DNA from: Armatimonadaceae bacterium
Lineage (GTDB): Bacteria; Armatimonadota; Armatimonadia; Armatimonadales; Armatimonadaceae
Assembly: GCA_030446525.1 (NCBI GenBank)
Contig: JAUJNC010000196.1
Coordinates: 1-7,170, forward strand
Direction of reading: 5' to 3'
Length of the DNA stretch: 7,170 nt
Shown: in pieces, positions 1 through 7,001 of the stretch
How positions within the stretch are numbered: position 1 is the stretch's first letter
Layout: each line of letters begins with the position of its first letter
Position numbers and translations under genes: made by a program
The notes under the pieces: generated by a model
Databases searched by the model: none
Seen by the model: the letters and a program-made list of their open reading frames with translations, nothing else
What the model was told of the DNA's origin: nothing

Positions 1-49
1 GGCTCATCCCCCCCCGGACTCCTTTCGCCCCGATCGAGCACCAGACGCC

Positions 50-84
50 AAACAAAAAACCCGCTTGCGGCGGGGCAGGCGGGC
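50..84 (-). terminator. Intrinsic terminator of the minus-strand unit
   Basis: Read on the minus strand, CCCGC (83-79) pairs with GCGGG (64-60) and TGC (77-75) pairs with GCA (68-66), separated by one A-C mismatch, around a 6-nt loop. The stem is followed at once by TTTTTTGTTT (59-50), a classic U-tract. The + strand has no T-run on the other side, so the terminator acts on minus-strand transcription. It lies one nucleotide beyond the TAA of the small minus-strand ORF. Confidence 0.75.
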
Positions 85-276
85 TTATGCGTGCAGGCTG
101 CAGTCGCGCGTGGAAAGGACGCGACGGTGTAGACACCGCCCATCCTCCCCGCGCCCCAGCCGCAGTCCCAACCCGCGCACGGCCGCGCCGCATCGACAGG
201 GGCGCCGCCACGGACCCGGGGCAGCCGAGCCCGGCTTTGCTCGCTCGGAAGAAAGCATCTCGTGCGTGGCGTACAT
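85..276 (-). CDS. Possible small protein of 63 aa, function unknown
   Basis: I do not recognise this product, and the region may be a non-coding RNA instead. In favour of a gene: the ATG (276-274) has an AGGA Shine-Dalgarno at 288-285 with 8-nt spacing, a consensus promoter lies about 20 nt upstream of the ATG, and the TAA (87-85) sits directly before an intrinsic terminator. The predicted product begins MYATHEMLSSERAK, is rich in Arg, Gly and Pro, and has five cysteines (one CRC triplet near residue 33). It has no membrane segment or signal peptide. Against a gene: the Arg/Gly/Pro-rich composition is what random frames in GC-rich DNA give, and third-position GC is about three quarters, which looks lower than in the adjacent purA. 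A hairpin with arms GGCGGTG and CACCGTC around TCTA lies inside the frame, which would suit an RNA. Transcription is better supported than translation. Confidence 0.3.
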   Translation of the reverse strand: MYATHEMLSSERAKPGSAAPGPWRRPCRCGAAVRGLGLRLGRGEDGRCLHRRVLSTRDCSLHA

Positions 277-302
277 GGGTTGGATCCTGAATTCCTCACC
301 CT

Positions 303-332
303 ATCATAACGGATATCCCCGGATTTTGTCAA
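303..332 (-). promoter_or_regulatory. Sigma-70 promoter facing left
   Basis: The minus strand has a perfect -35 box TTGACA (332-327), an 18-nt spacer and TATGAT (308-303), five of six matches to the -10 consensus. The start of transcription would fall near 296-297, giving a transcript of about 240 nt to the terminator at 84-50. The unit is divergent from purA, with about 100 bp between the two -35 boxes. Confidence 0.7.
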
Positions 333-425
333 GTTCCAGCGACCGGAATCTTACCGGGAATGCGTATGCAATCGTTTGAACGACCAAACGGGCCGTGGAT
401 GCCCGGCCCCGCCGCCCGCGAACCG

Positions 426-451
426 CGCCCGCCGCTTGACACCGGCGGGCG
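426..451. repeat. 9-bp inverted repeat bracketing the purA -35 box
   Basis: CGCCCGCCG (426-434) and CGGCGGGCG (443-451) are exact reverse complements separated by 8 nt, and the spacer cttgacac contains the whole -35 hexamer. A repressor or activator bound here would occlude or contact the -35 region, so this is a candidate operator. The arms are pure G and C in a GC-rich genome, so chance remains possible. Confidence 0.4.
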
Positions 452-464
452 GGTACGCTACAAT
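436..464 (+). promoter_or_regulatory. Sigma-70 promoter of purA
   Basis: TTGACA (436-441) and TACAAT (459-464) are separated by the optimal 17 nt, a near-perfect housekeeping promoter. Initiation would be near 471, giving a leader of about 78 nt before the purA ATG at 549. The promoter may also feed miaA, hfq, dapF and dapL, because no strong terminator separates those genes before 5459. Confidence 0.8.
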
Positions 465-491
465 AGGGCCGTTCATTCGAAATTCCTCTTG

Positions 492-520
492 GGATAGCGC
501 TGTGCTATCCTTTTCTTTTT
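492..520 (+). terminator. Terminator-like hairpin in the purA leader (possible attenuator)
   Basis: GGATAGC (492-498) pairs perfectly with GCTATCC (504-510) around a 5-nt loop, followed by TTTTCTTTTT (511-520). This is the shape of an intrinsic terminator, placed between the purA promoter and its start codon. An alternative weaker hairpin, ATTCC (482-486) with GGGAT (491-495), would use part of the left arm and could serve as an antiterminator; that is inference. No known purine riboswitch motif is recognisable in the roughly 50 nt available. Confidence 0.55.
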
Positions 521-548
521 GCCTGTCTGTGTGGGAGGGCGAACGCGT

Positions 549-1934
549 ATGGGCGCGGTGGTCGTGGTGGGGACGCACTGGGGTGACGAGGCCAAGGGCA
601 AGTTCGTCGACCTCATCGGGCAGGACGCCGACGTGGTGATCCGCTACGGCGGCGGCCCCAACGCCGGGCACACCGTGATCGTGGGCGACCAGACGTTCAA
701 GTTCCACCTCATCCCCTCGGGCATCCTCAACCCGCGTGCATTGTGCCTGATGGCCGACGGCATGGCGCTCGACCCGCAGGTGCTTGTCGGCGAGATGGAC
801 GCGCTCGCGGCGCGGGGCGTGGACACCGCGGGCCTGAAGATCTCCGCCAACGCCCAGGTCATCCTCCCGTATCACAAGCGGCTGGACGTGCTCCAGGAGC
901 GGGCCAAGGGCGAGCGGGCGCTGGGCACGACGGGGCGGGGGGTCGGCCCCTGCTACGAAGACAAGGCCGCGCGCACGGGCATCCGGATGGGCGACCTGGT
1001 GGACCGGCATCGGCTGCGCGAGCGCCTGGCCGCCGTGCTGCCCTACAAGAACCAGCTCCTCACCAAGATCTACGGCGCGGAGCCGCTCGACGAGCGCGCC
1101 CTGCGCGAGGAGCTGGCGCCGCTGGCCGATCGGCTCGCGCCCTTCGTCACCGACACGGCCCTGCTCGCCGGCGAGGCCGCCGCGGCGGGCAAGGCGATCC
1201 TGTTCGAGGGCGCGCAGGCGACGATGCTGGACATCGATTCGGGCACCTACCCCTTCGTGACGTCGTCGCACCCGGTCGCGGGCGGCGCGTGCATCGGCAC
1301 CGGCGTGCCCCCGACGATGATCCACCAGGTGATCGGGGTGGTGAAAGCCTACACGACGCGCGTGGGCGCGGGCGCGTTCCCCACCGAGCTCCTCGACGAG
1401 CGCGGCGCGCGCATCCGCGAGCGCGGCCACGAGTACGGCACCACGACGGGGCGCCCCCGCCGCTGCGGCTGGCTCGACATCCCGGTCCTGCGCTACGCGG
1501 CCCGTGTCAACGGCCTGACCGGCATCTGCGTCGGCCATCTGGACGTCCTGGCGGGCTTCGACACGGTCTGCCTGTGCACGGCCTACCAGAAGGACGGGCG
1601 CCTGCTGCGGGAGTTCCCGGCGGGCGATGTTTCCCTGCTGGACGGGTGCGAGCCGGTCTACGAAGAGCTGCCCGGCTGGTCGGACGCCGACTGCGGGCCG
1701 GACGCCGGCGGCGGGCCGGACGGTATCGGCAACGTCGCCCGGTTCGAGGACCTGCCCCCGAACGCCCGGGCCTACGTGCGGCGCATCGAGGCGCTCGCCG
1801 GGGTCCCGGCCGTGATGGTGTCCATCGGCCCCCGGCGCGACCAGACGCTGGTGCCGGACGGCGTGCCCGCCCCCCGCGCCCTCTTCTCCGCGCCGCGCCG
1901 GGGGCCCCTGGCGTCCGCCCTCGGGAAGAAGTAG
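549..1934 (+). CDS. purA: Adenylosuccinate synthetase
   Basis: PurA is a cytoplasmic enzyme that joins IMP and aspartate using GTP to make adenylosuccinate, the first committed step to AMP. The protein is 461 aa; the family is usually about 430. The N-terminal signature reads GTHWGDEAKGK (8-18), with catalytic Asp13, and GGPNAGHT holds catalytic His41. GTTGRGVGPCYEDKAAR, FEGAQATMLDID, TSSHPVAGG and EYGTTTGRPRRCGW follow in family order. The ATG at 549 is chosen because the family N-terminus starts here and GGGAGGG (533-539) lies 9 nt upstream. Oddities: the usual Gln of QWGDEGKGK is His10 and the usual Gly is Ala15; the guanine-recognition motif normally written TKLD reads GHLD (329-332); a Gly/Pro/Asp-rich insertion occupies about 379-398; and a C-terminal tail of about 25 residues is added. 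Identity is secure, and the substitutions do not touch the two catalytic residues. Confidence 0.97.
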   Translation: MGAVVVVGTHWGDEAKGKFVDLIGQDADVVIRYGGGPNAGHTVIVGDQTFKFHLIPSGILNPRALCLMADGMALDPQVLVGEMDALAARGVDTAGLKISANAQVILPYHKRLDVLQERAKGERALGTTGRGVGPCYEDKAARTGIRMGDLVDRHRLRERLAAVLPYKNQLLTKIYGAEPLDERALREELAPLADRLAPFVTDTALLAGEAAAAGKAILFEGAQATMLDIDSGTYPFVTSSHPVAGGACIGTGVPPTMIHQVIGVVKAYTTRVGAGAFPTELLDERGARIRERGHEYGTTTGRPRRCGWLDIPVLRYAARVNGLTGICVGHLDVLAGFDTVCLCTAYQKDGRLLREFPAGDVSLLDGCEPVYEELPGWSDADCGPDAGGGPDGIGNVARFEDLPPNARAYVRRIEALAGVPAVMVSIGPRRDQTLVPDGVPAPRALFSAPRRGPLASALGKK

Positions 1935-1945
1935 CCGCAAAGCTG

Positions 1946-1954
1946 TGCTATAAT
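1946..1954 (+). promoter_or_regulatory. Extended -10 promoter before miaA
   Basis: TGCTATAAT (1946-1954) is a perfect extended -10 element (TGn plus TATAAT) in the short purA-miaA gap. No good -35 lies at the right distance, as expected for extended -10 promoters. Initiation would be near 1961, leaving only about 5 nt before the miaA ATG. Confidence 0.5.
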
Positions 1955-1965
1955 TTTTACGGGGT

Positions 1966-2934
1966 ATGGTCACATCGGAACCGCCACTCCTCGCCCTGGT
2001 GGGGCCGACCGCGGTGGGAAAGACAGCGGTCGGGGTGGAGCTGGCCGCGCGCATCGGCGCCGAGATCGTCAGCGCGGACGCGGTGGCGGTGTACCGGCGC
2101 CTGGACATCGGCGCGGCCAAGCCGACCGCGGAGGAGCGGGCGCGCGCGCCCTTCCACCTGATCGACGTGGCGGACCCGGACGAGGACTTCACGGTCGCGG
2201 ACTTCGCGCGCCGGGCCGAGGAGGCCATCGCGGGCATCCGCGCCCGGGGGCGGGTCCCCCTGATCGTGGGCGGGACGGGCCTGTACGTGCGCGCCCTGAC
2301 GGCGACCCTGTCCGTGCCCAATGTGCCGCCGCAGCCCGGCCTGCGCGCGGCCCTGGCGGAGGAGGCGGAGCGGGACGGCGCCCCGGCGCTGCACGCGCGG
2401 CTGGCCCGGCTGGATCCGGCCGCGGCGGCGCGCATCCTGCCCGGGGACCGGAAGCGGGTCATCCGCGCCCTGGAGGTGCACGCGGTGACGGGCCGGCCGC
2501 TGTCGTCGTTCCACACGCCGGAAGGGGTGCGGGGCGTGCCGCGCCCGGACACGCACCTTTTCGGCCTGGCGATGCCGCGCGAGGCGCTGTACGCCCGGAT
2601 CGAGGCGCGCGTGGACGCGATGCTGGCGGCGGGCTTCGTGGACGAGGTGCGCGGGCTGCTCGCGGCGGGCTACGGGCCGCACCTTAAAAGCATGCAGAGC
2701 CTGGGCTACCGGCACCTGGCGGCCCACCTCACCCGGGGCGAAGACTTACAAACGGCGGTGGCGGAACTAAAGCGCGACACGCGCCGCTATGCCAAAAGAC
2801 AGCTGTCGTGGTTCAATGCCGACCCCGCCGTGCGCTGGACGGACGCGGAAGGGCGCGACGGGCCCGAGGTGAGCGCGCTGGTTGTGCAGCATCTGAGGCG
2901 AATCGTTTCTACATTCCGGTGGGAGGATTTCTGA
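1966..2934 (+). CDS. miaA: tRNA dimethylallyltransferase
   Basis: MiaA transfers a dimethylallyl group to N6 of A37 in tRNAs reading codons that begin with U. The product is 322 aa, a normal length. The P-loop GPTAVGKT is at 13-20, with the conserved Asp38 in SADAVAVY, followed by LDIGAAKP, HLIDVADP, VGGTGLY, DRKRVIRALEV and the C-terminal AKRQLSWF. Two usually polar positions are Ala: the Ser after Asp38, and the Thr of the GTAKP motif. The start is fixed by an in-frame TAA at 1951-1953, with no other initiator between it and the ATG. The only Shine-Dalgarno-like run, GGGG (1961-1964), is one nucleotide from the ATG, too close to work normally, so initiation may be near-leaderless or coupled to purA. 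The last base of the stop codon is the first base of hfq. Confidence 0.96.
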   Translation: MVTSEPPLLALVGPTAVGKTAVGVELAARIGAEIVSADAVAVYRRLDIGAAKPTAEERARAPFHLIDVADPDEDFTVADFARRAEEAIAGIRARGRVPLIVGGTGLYVRALTATLSVPNVPPQPGLRAALAEEAERDGAPALHARLARLDPAAAARILPGDRKRVIRALEVHAVTGRPLSSFHTPEGVRGVPRPDTHLFGLAMPREALYARIEARVDAMLAAGFVDEVRGLLAAGYGPHLKSMQSLGYRHLAAHLTRGEDLQTAVAELKRDTRRYAKRQLSWFNADPAVRWTDAEGRDGPEVSALVVQHLRRIVSTFRWEDF

Positions 2935-3262
2935 TGAACAAAGCGCAGGTAAACCTGCAGGACACGTTCCTGAACCAGGTGCGTAAGGAAAACATCGCGG
3001 TGACGATCTACCTGATCGGCGGGGTGCAGCTGCGCGGGCTCGTGCGCGGCTTCGACACTTTCACGATCCTGCTGGACAGCCCGGGGCGCCCCACGCAGCT
3101 CGTCTACAAGAGCGCGGTGACGAGCATCGTGCCGATGCGTCCGGTGAACCTGCGCGAGGCCCAGGCCGAGGCGCGCCAGGCGGCCGCCCCCCAGGAGGCG
3201 CCCGCCAACGGCGCGGCCGCTCCGGGCGAGCCCGTCCCCGAGTCGCGCGAGGAAATAACGGC

Positions 3263-3266
<4 letters not shown>
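2934..3266 (+). CDS. hfq: RNA chaperone Hfq
   Basis: Hfq forms a hexameric Sm-fold ring that binds small RNAs and mRNAs and mediates their pairing. The 110-aa product has the Sm1 region at about 9-47 (LQDTFLNQVRKE, then IYLIGGVQLRG and FDTFTILL) and the Sm2 region at 56-66. In Sm2 the usual YKHA reads YKSA (58-61), so the His that helps bind uridine on the proximal face is Ser60; Gln9, Asp10 and Lys59 are kept. Residues 72-110 form an Ala/Pro/Glu-rich tail, probably disordered, ending with acidic residues. GGAGGA (2922-2927) is 6 nt before the ATG. The gene overlaps the miaA stop by one base and the dapF start by four, so the three are probably translationally coupled. miaA-hfq adjacency is a widespread arrangement and supports the call. 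Confidence 0.95.
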
Positions 3267-4108
<842 letters not shown>

Positions 4109-4137
4109 CGGAGAACACCCAAGAACATACGTTTCGA

Positions 4138-4157
4138 GCCGGGTCAGACGATCCGGC
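4138..4157 (+). other. Hairpin in the dapF-dapL spacer
   Basis: The 8-nt arms GCCGGGTC and GATCCGGC pair completely (one G-U in RNA) around the tetraloop AGAC. There is no U-tract, so it is not a canonical intrinsic terminator. It is the main structure in the 103-nt gap, the longest gap inside the purA-dapL unit. It could stabilise or process the mRNA; its function is unknown. Confidence 0.4.
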
Positions 4158-4211
4158 AGCACACCGGCGCCGAGAGCCTCGCCGACGACCACCGTTAGGA
4201 GCAGCAAGACG

Positions 4212-5390
4212 TTGCAACGCGCAAAGAGACTCGACCTGATCCCCCCCTACCTGGTCGGCGAGATCGCCCGCCTCAAAAGCGAGGCCGTTGCCGCGGGCCG
4301 TGACCTGATAGACCTCGGCATCGGCGACCCGGACCGCCCCACCCCCCCGGCCATCCTCGACAAGCTCTGCGAGGCCGCCCAGGACCCGGAAACGCACCGC
4401 TACGACGAAAGCCCCGCCGGCGAGCCCCGCTTCCTGCAGGCGTGCGCGCAGTGGTTCGAGAAGCGGTTCGGCGTGGCGCTGGATCCCAAAACCGAGCTGC
4501 TGCTCCTGATCGGCTCCAAGGAGGGGCTGGCGCACCTGTGCTGGGGCTACGTGGACCCCGGCGACGTCACCCTGGTCCCCGACCCCGCCTACACCGTGCC
4601 CAAGGTGAACACCCTCCTCGCGGGCGGCACGCCGCACCTGATGCCCCTTACGGCCGAGAACCGGTGGCTCCCCGACCTGTCGGCCGTCCCGACCGACGTG
4701 GCCCGGCGGGCCAAGATCCTTTTCCTGAACTACCCCAACAACCCCACCGGCGCGGTGGCGACGCCCGAGTTCTTCGCCGACGCCGTGCGCTTCGCGCGCG
4801 AGTACGACCTCCTGCTCTGCCAGGACTGCGCCTACTCCGAGGTCGGCTACGACGGCTACCGGGCGCCCTCGATCCTCGAGACGCCCGGCGCGCGCGACGT
4901 GGCCATCGAGATGCACTCGCTGTCCAAGACGTTCAACATGACCGGCTGGCGCATCGGCTTCGCCGCAGGCAACCCCGACGCGATCGCGACCCTGAACCGG
5001 CTGAAGGGCAACATCGACTCCAAGCAGTTCGCCGCCGTGTCCCGCGCGGGGGGTTGGGCGATGCTCCACGTCGACAACGACCACACGCTCGCGCTGTACC
5101 GGCGCCGCCGCGACATCCTGGTGGACGGCCTGAACGCGCTGGGCTGGAAGCTCGAAAAGCCGCAAGCGGCGTTCTACGTCTGGGCCCCCGTCCCGCCCGG
5201 CCACACGTCCATGAGCTTCGCCAAGGCCCTGCTGGAGCAGGCCGGGGTCCTCGCCATCCCCGGCGTCGGATACGGCGAGCACGGCGAGGGCTACATCCGC
5301 ATGTCGCTCACCGTCGCGGGCGACACGAACGGCGAGCGCCTCCAGCAGGCCGTGGACCGCATCAAGGAACACATCCCGATCCGCTGGTGA
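4212..5390 (+). CDS. dapL: LL-diaminopimelate aminotransferase
   Basis: DapL is a PLP enzyme that converts tetrahydrodipicolinate directly to LL-DAP with glutamate as amino donor, bypassing the succinylated or acetylated intermediates. The 392-aa product is a class I/II fold-type I aminotransferase. Motifs in order: [43 protein letters not shown] and [15 protein letters not shown], the last carrying the PLP lysine Lys239. The GSKEG and NMTGWR blocks and the immediate dapF neighbour favour DapL over a general aspartate aminotransferase. The start is TTG at 4212: AGGAG (4197-4201) precedes it by 10 nt, the N-terminus [13 protein letters not shown] matches the family, and no ATG or GTG is available nearby in frame. 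A TTG start may lower expression. It is the last gene before the terminator at 5459-5496. Confidence 0.93.
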   Translation: MQRAKRLDLIPPYLVGEIARLKSEAVAAGRDLIDLGIGDPDRPTPPAILDKLCEAAQDPETHRYDESPAGEPRFLQACAQWFEKRFGVALDPKTELLLLIGSKEGLAHLCWGYVDPGDVTLVPDPAYTVPKVNTLLAGGTPHLMPLTAENRWLPDLSAVPTDVARRAKILFLNYPNNPTGAVATPEFFADAVRFAREYDLLLCQDCAYSEVGYDGYRAPSILETPGARDVAIEMHSLSKTFNMTGWRIGFAAGNPDAIATLNRLKGNIDSKQFAAVSRAGGWAMLHVDNDHTLALYRRRRDILVDGLNALGWKLEKPQAAFYVWAPVPPGHTSMSFAKALLEQAGVLAIPGVGYGEHGEGYIRMSLTVAGDTNGERLQQAVDRIKEHIPIRW

Positions 5391-5458
5391 TCCGCAAAGG
5401 ACAAAGCCATGCGTGTCGCAGCCGCCCTTCCTCAGCCCCGCACCGGTTGGTCCGCGAA

Positions 5459-5496
5459 GGGCAGGAGAGAACGAACCTCTCCTGCCCGTTTTGTTT
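5459..5496 (+). terminator. Intrinsic terminator after dapL
   Basis: GGGCAGGAGAG (5459-5469) and CTCTCCTGCCC (5477-5487) form a perfect 11-bp stem with a 7-nt loop, followed by GTTTTGTTT (5488-5496). It is the strongest terminator in the window and marks the end of the purA-to-dapL transcription unit. The 68 nt between the dapL stop and this stem hold nothing else I can support. Confidence 0.9.
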
Positions 5497-5505
5497 CGGT
5501 GTGGG

Positions 5506-5511
5506 TACAAT
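5506..5511 (+). promoter_or_regulatory. Possible -10 box of the hflX promoter
   Basis: TACAAT (5506-5511) matches five of six positions of the -10 consensus just after the terminator, where hflX needs its own promoter. No convincing -35 lies 16-18 nt upstream. TTGTTT (5491-5496) is 17 nt before the poor -10 GATATA (5514-5519), an alternative pairing. A start near 5518 would place the structured leader at the very 5' end of the mRNA. Confidence 0.4.
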
Positions 5512-5519
5512 ACGATATA

Positions 5520-5571
5520 GGAATGTAGGGACGACGATTGCGTCGCCCGGAAGGGGGTCTACGGCCATTCC
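5520..5571 (+). other. Structured leader of hflX (nested inverted repeats)
   Basis: An inner hairpin pairs GGG (5528-5530) and CGACG (5532-5536) with CGTCG (5541-5545) and CCC (5546-5548), with one bulged A and the loop ATTG. Outer arms around it, GGAATGTAG (5520-5528) and CTAC plus ATTCC (5559-5571), are also complementary with gaps. It ends 22 nt before the hflX ATG. It resembles a degenerate intergenic palindrome or a regulatory 5' UTR; no known riboswitch is recognised. Confidence 0.35.
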
Positions 5572-5593
5572 CGAACGAGACAGACAGCCAAGA

Positions 5594-6880
5594 ATGCACT
5601 CCACCGAGAACGCCGAGCGGGCGGTCCTGGTCGCCCTGGAGACCGACGAGTCCGCCGACGCGCTCGCGGCGCGTTTGGACGAGCTGGCGGAGCTGGCGGC
5701 CACCGCGGGCGCGACGGTGCTGCGCAAGATCGGGCAGCGGCGCAAGCAGCCCGATCCGGCGTACCTGATCGGGCACGGCAAGGCGGACGAGCTTTTCGCC
5801 GAGGTGAAGGAGCTGGAGGCGACGCTGGTCATCTTCGACGACGAGCTGTCGCCGACGCAGCAGCGCAACCTGGGCGAGACGCTGCAGACGCGCATCATAG
5901 ACCGCACGCAGCTTATCCTGGACATCTTCGCGCAGCGGGCGCGGACGCGGGAAGGCAAGCTGCAGGTCGAGCTCGCGCAATTGACGTACCTGTTGCCGCG
6001 TCTGGGCCTGCTGTATACCAAGTTCGAGCGCCAGCAGGGCGGCATCGGGGTGCGCGGCGGCGCGGGCGAGACCAAGCTCGAGACCGACCGGCGCAAGGTG
6101 CGCGAGCGCATCGCCGAGCTGGAGCGCGAGCTCGACGAGGTGCGCAAGCAGCGCGGCCAGCAGCGGGCGTCCCGGCGCAGGCTGCCGTTCCCGACCGCGG
6201 CCCTGGTGGGCTACACGTCGGCGGGCAAGTCGACGCTGCTCAACACGCTGTCCGGCTCGGAGGTGCTGGCCGACCGGATGCTGTTCTCGACGCTCGACCC
6301 GACCACGCGGCGCGTCGTGCTGCCCGACGGCTGGGGCATCCTGCTCACCGACACGGTCGGCTTCATCCGCAGCCTGCCGCACCACCTCGTTGCCGCCTTC
6401 CGCGCCACCCTCGAGGAGGTGACGGGCGCGGACTTTCTCCTCCACGTCGTGGACGCCTCCGCGCCGGAGGCCGACCGCCAGCGCGACGCCGTGATGGAGA
6501 CGCTGGAAGAGCTCGGCGCGGCCGACAAGCCGACCATCACCGTCTTCAACAAGGCGGACCTGGTGCAGGACCAGTACGCCCTGCGCTCGCTCGTGGCGAC
6601 GACGCCGAACTCGGTCTACATCTCGGCCGCCAGGGCGGAAGGCATCCCCCAGCTGATGGACCGTATCGCCGCCACCGTCAAGACCCTGGTGGCGGACATG
6701 TGTCTCGCCGTCCCCTACCCGCGCTCCGACCTGGTGTCCCTGTGCTACGAGTACGGGCGCGTCCTGTCCGTAGACTACAAGGACGACGCGATCTACGTCC
6801 GCACCCAGGTCGCCCGCTCGCTCGCCGGCCGCCTGGAGGAGTTTGAGGTGAAAGAGTCCTCGGAGCCGCCCCCCGGCTAA
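5594..6880 (+). CDS. hflX: Ribosome-associated GTPase HflX
   Basis: HflX is a GTPase that binds the 50S subunit and, in characterised species, splits stalled or stress-inactivated ribosomes. The 428-aa product has the N-terminal HflX domain (about 8-190) with [28 protein letters not shown] and the glycine-rich [15 protein letters not shown], then a helical linker rich in Arg and Glu. The G domain carries G1 GYTSAGKST (206-214), G3 DTVGF (253-257), G4 NKAD (319-322) and G5 SAA (344-346). A C-terminal domain of about 60 residues follows. The ATG at 5594 matches the family N-terminus (ERAVLVAL follows), but no clear Shine-Dalgarno precedes it. The frame stays open upstream through dapL, but the terminator and the family alignment rule out a longer protein. 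In many bacteria hflX directly follows hfq; here dapF and dapL separate them. Confidence 0.96.
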   Translation: MHSTENAERAVLVALETDESADALAARLDELAELAATAGATVLRKIGQRRKQPDPAYLIGHGKADELFAEVKELEATLVIFDDELSPTQQRNLGETLQTRIIDRTQLILDIFAQRARTREGKLQVELAQLTYLLPRLGLLYTKFERQQGGIGVRGGAGETKLETDRRKVRERIAELERELDEVRKQRGQQRASRRRLPFPTAALVGYTSAGKSTLLNTLSGSEVLADRMLFSTLDPTTRRVVLPDGWGILLTDTVGFIRSLPHHLVAAFRATLEEVTGADFLLHVVDASAPEADRQRDAVMETLEELGAADKPTITVFNKADLVQDQYALRSLVATTPNSVYISAARAEGIPQLMDRIAATVKTLVADMCLAVPYPRSDLVSLCYEYGRVLSVDYKDDAIYVRTQVARSLAGRLEEFEVKESSEPPPG

Positions 6881-6891
6881 CGCGCCCCGCC

Positions 6892-6920
6892 GGAAGGCGA
6901 GCCGCCGCGGCTCGCCTTCC
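6892..6920. terminator. 12-bp hairpin at the end of hflX, no U-tract
   Basis: GGAAGGCGAGCC (6892-6903) and GGCTCGCCTTCC (6909-6920) pair perfectly around the 5-nt loop gccgc, 11 nt after the hflX stop. Neither strand has a T-run next to it. The position fits a transcript end, either a non-canonical terminator or a barrier protecting the mRNA 3' end. Termination itself is inferred. Confidence 0.55.
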
Positions 6921-6964
6921 CCCGCATATCCTTGAGGCTATCTTCCCCTGACAGCCCGCAGGAA

Positions 6965-6984
6965 GCTTGTTGCGGTTAACAAGC
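6965..6984. repeat. 7-bp inverted repeat upstream of the heme oxygenase gene
   Basis: GCTTGTT (6965-6971) and AACAAGC (6978-6984) are exact reverse complements with a 6-nt spacer, ending 17 nt before the ATG at 7002. The size and A/T content suit a repressor operator or an mRNA hairpin near the ribosome binding site. No convincing promoter could be paired with it. Confidence 0.35.
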
Positions 6985-7001
6985 AATGCGGAACGACGCC
7001 T

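Noticed and set aside
54..297. 6S RNA, SRP RNA or RNase P RNA on the minus strand
   Set aside because: The size suits 6S, but the 5' and 3' ends do not form a long closing helix, and the conserved SRP and RNase P core sequences are absent.
743..2161. A 472-codon + strand frame overlapping purA and miaA
   Set aside because: Out-of-frame shadow with Arg/Gly/Pro-rich low-complexity translation; purA has all family motifs in its own frame.
351..2552. A 733-codon open frame on the minus strand opposite purA and the first part of miaA
   Set aside because: It lies antisense to two certain genes, its translation is repetitive in Arg, Ala, Gly and Val with no recognisable domain, and long empty antisense frames are expected in GC-rich DNA.
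5409..5528. A 39-codon + strand ORF after dapL with AAGGA 7 nt upstream of its ATG
   Set aside because: It reads straight through the intrinsic terminator stem and U-tract, so full-length mRNA would be rare, and the product has no recognisable feature.
4442..5593. N-terminal extension of HflX through the dapL region (812 codons in all)
   Set aside because: The extension overlaps dapL in another frame, crosses a strong terminator and has no homology pattern; HflX proteins begin about where the ATG at 5594 lies.
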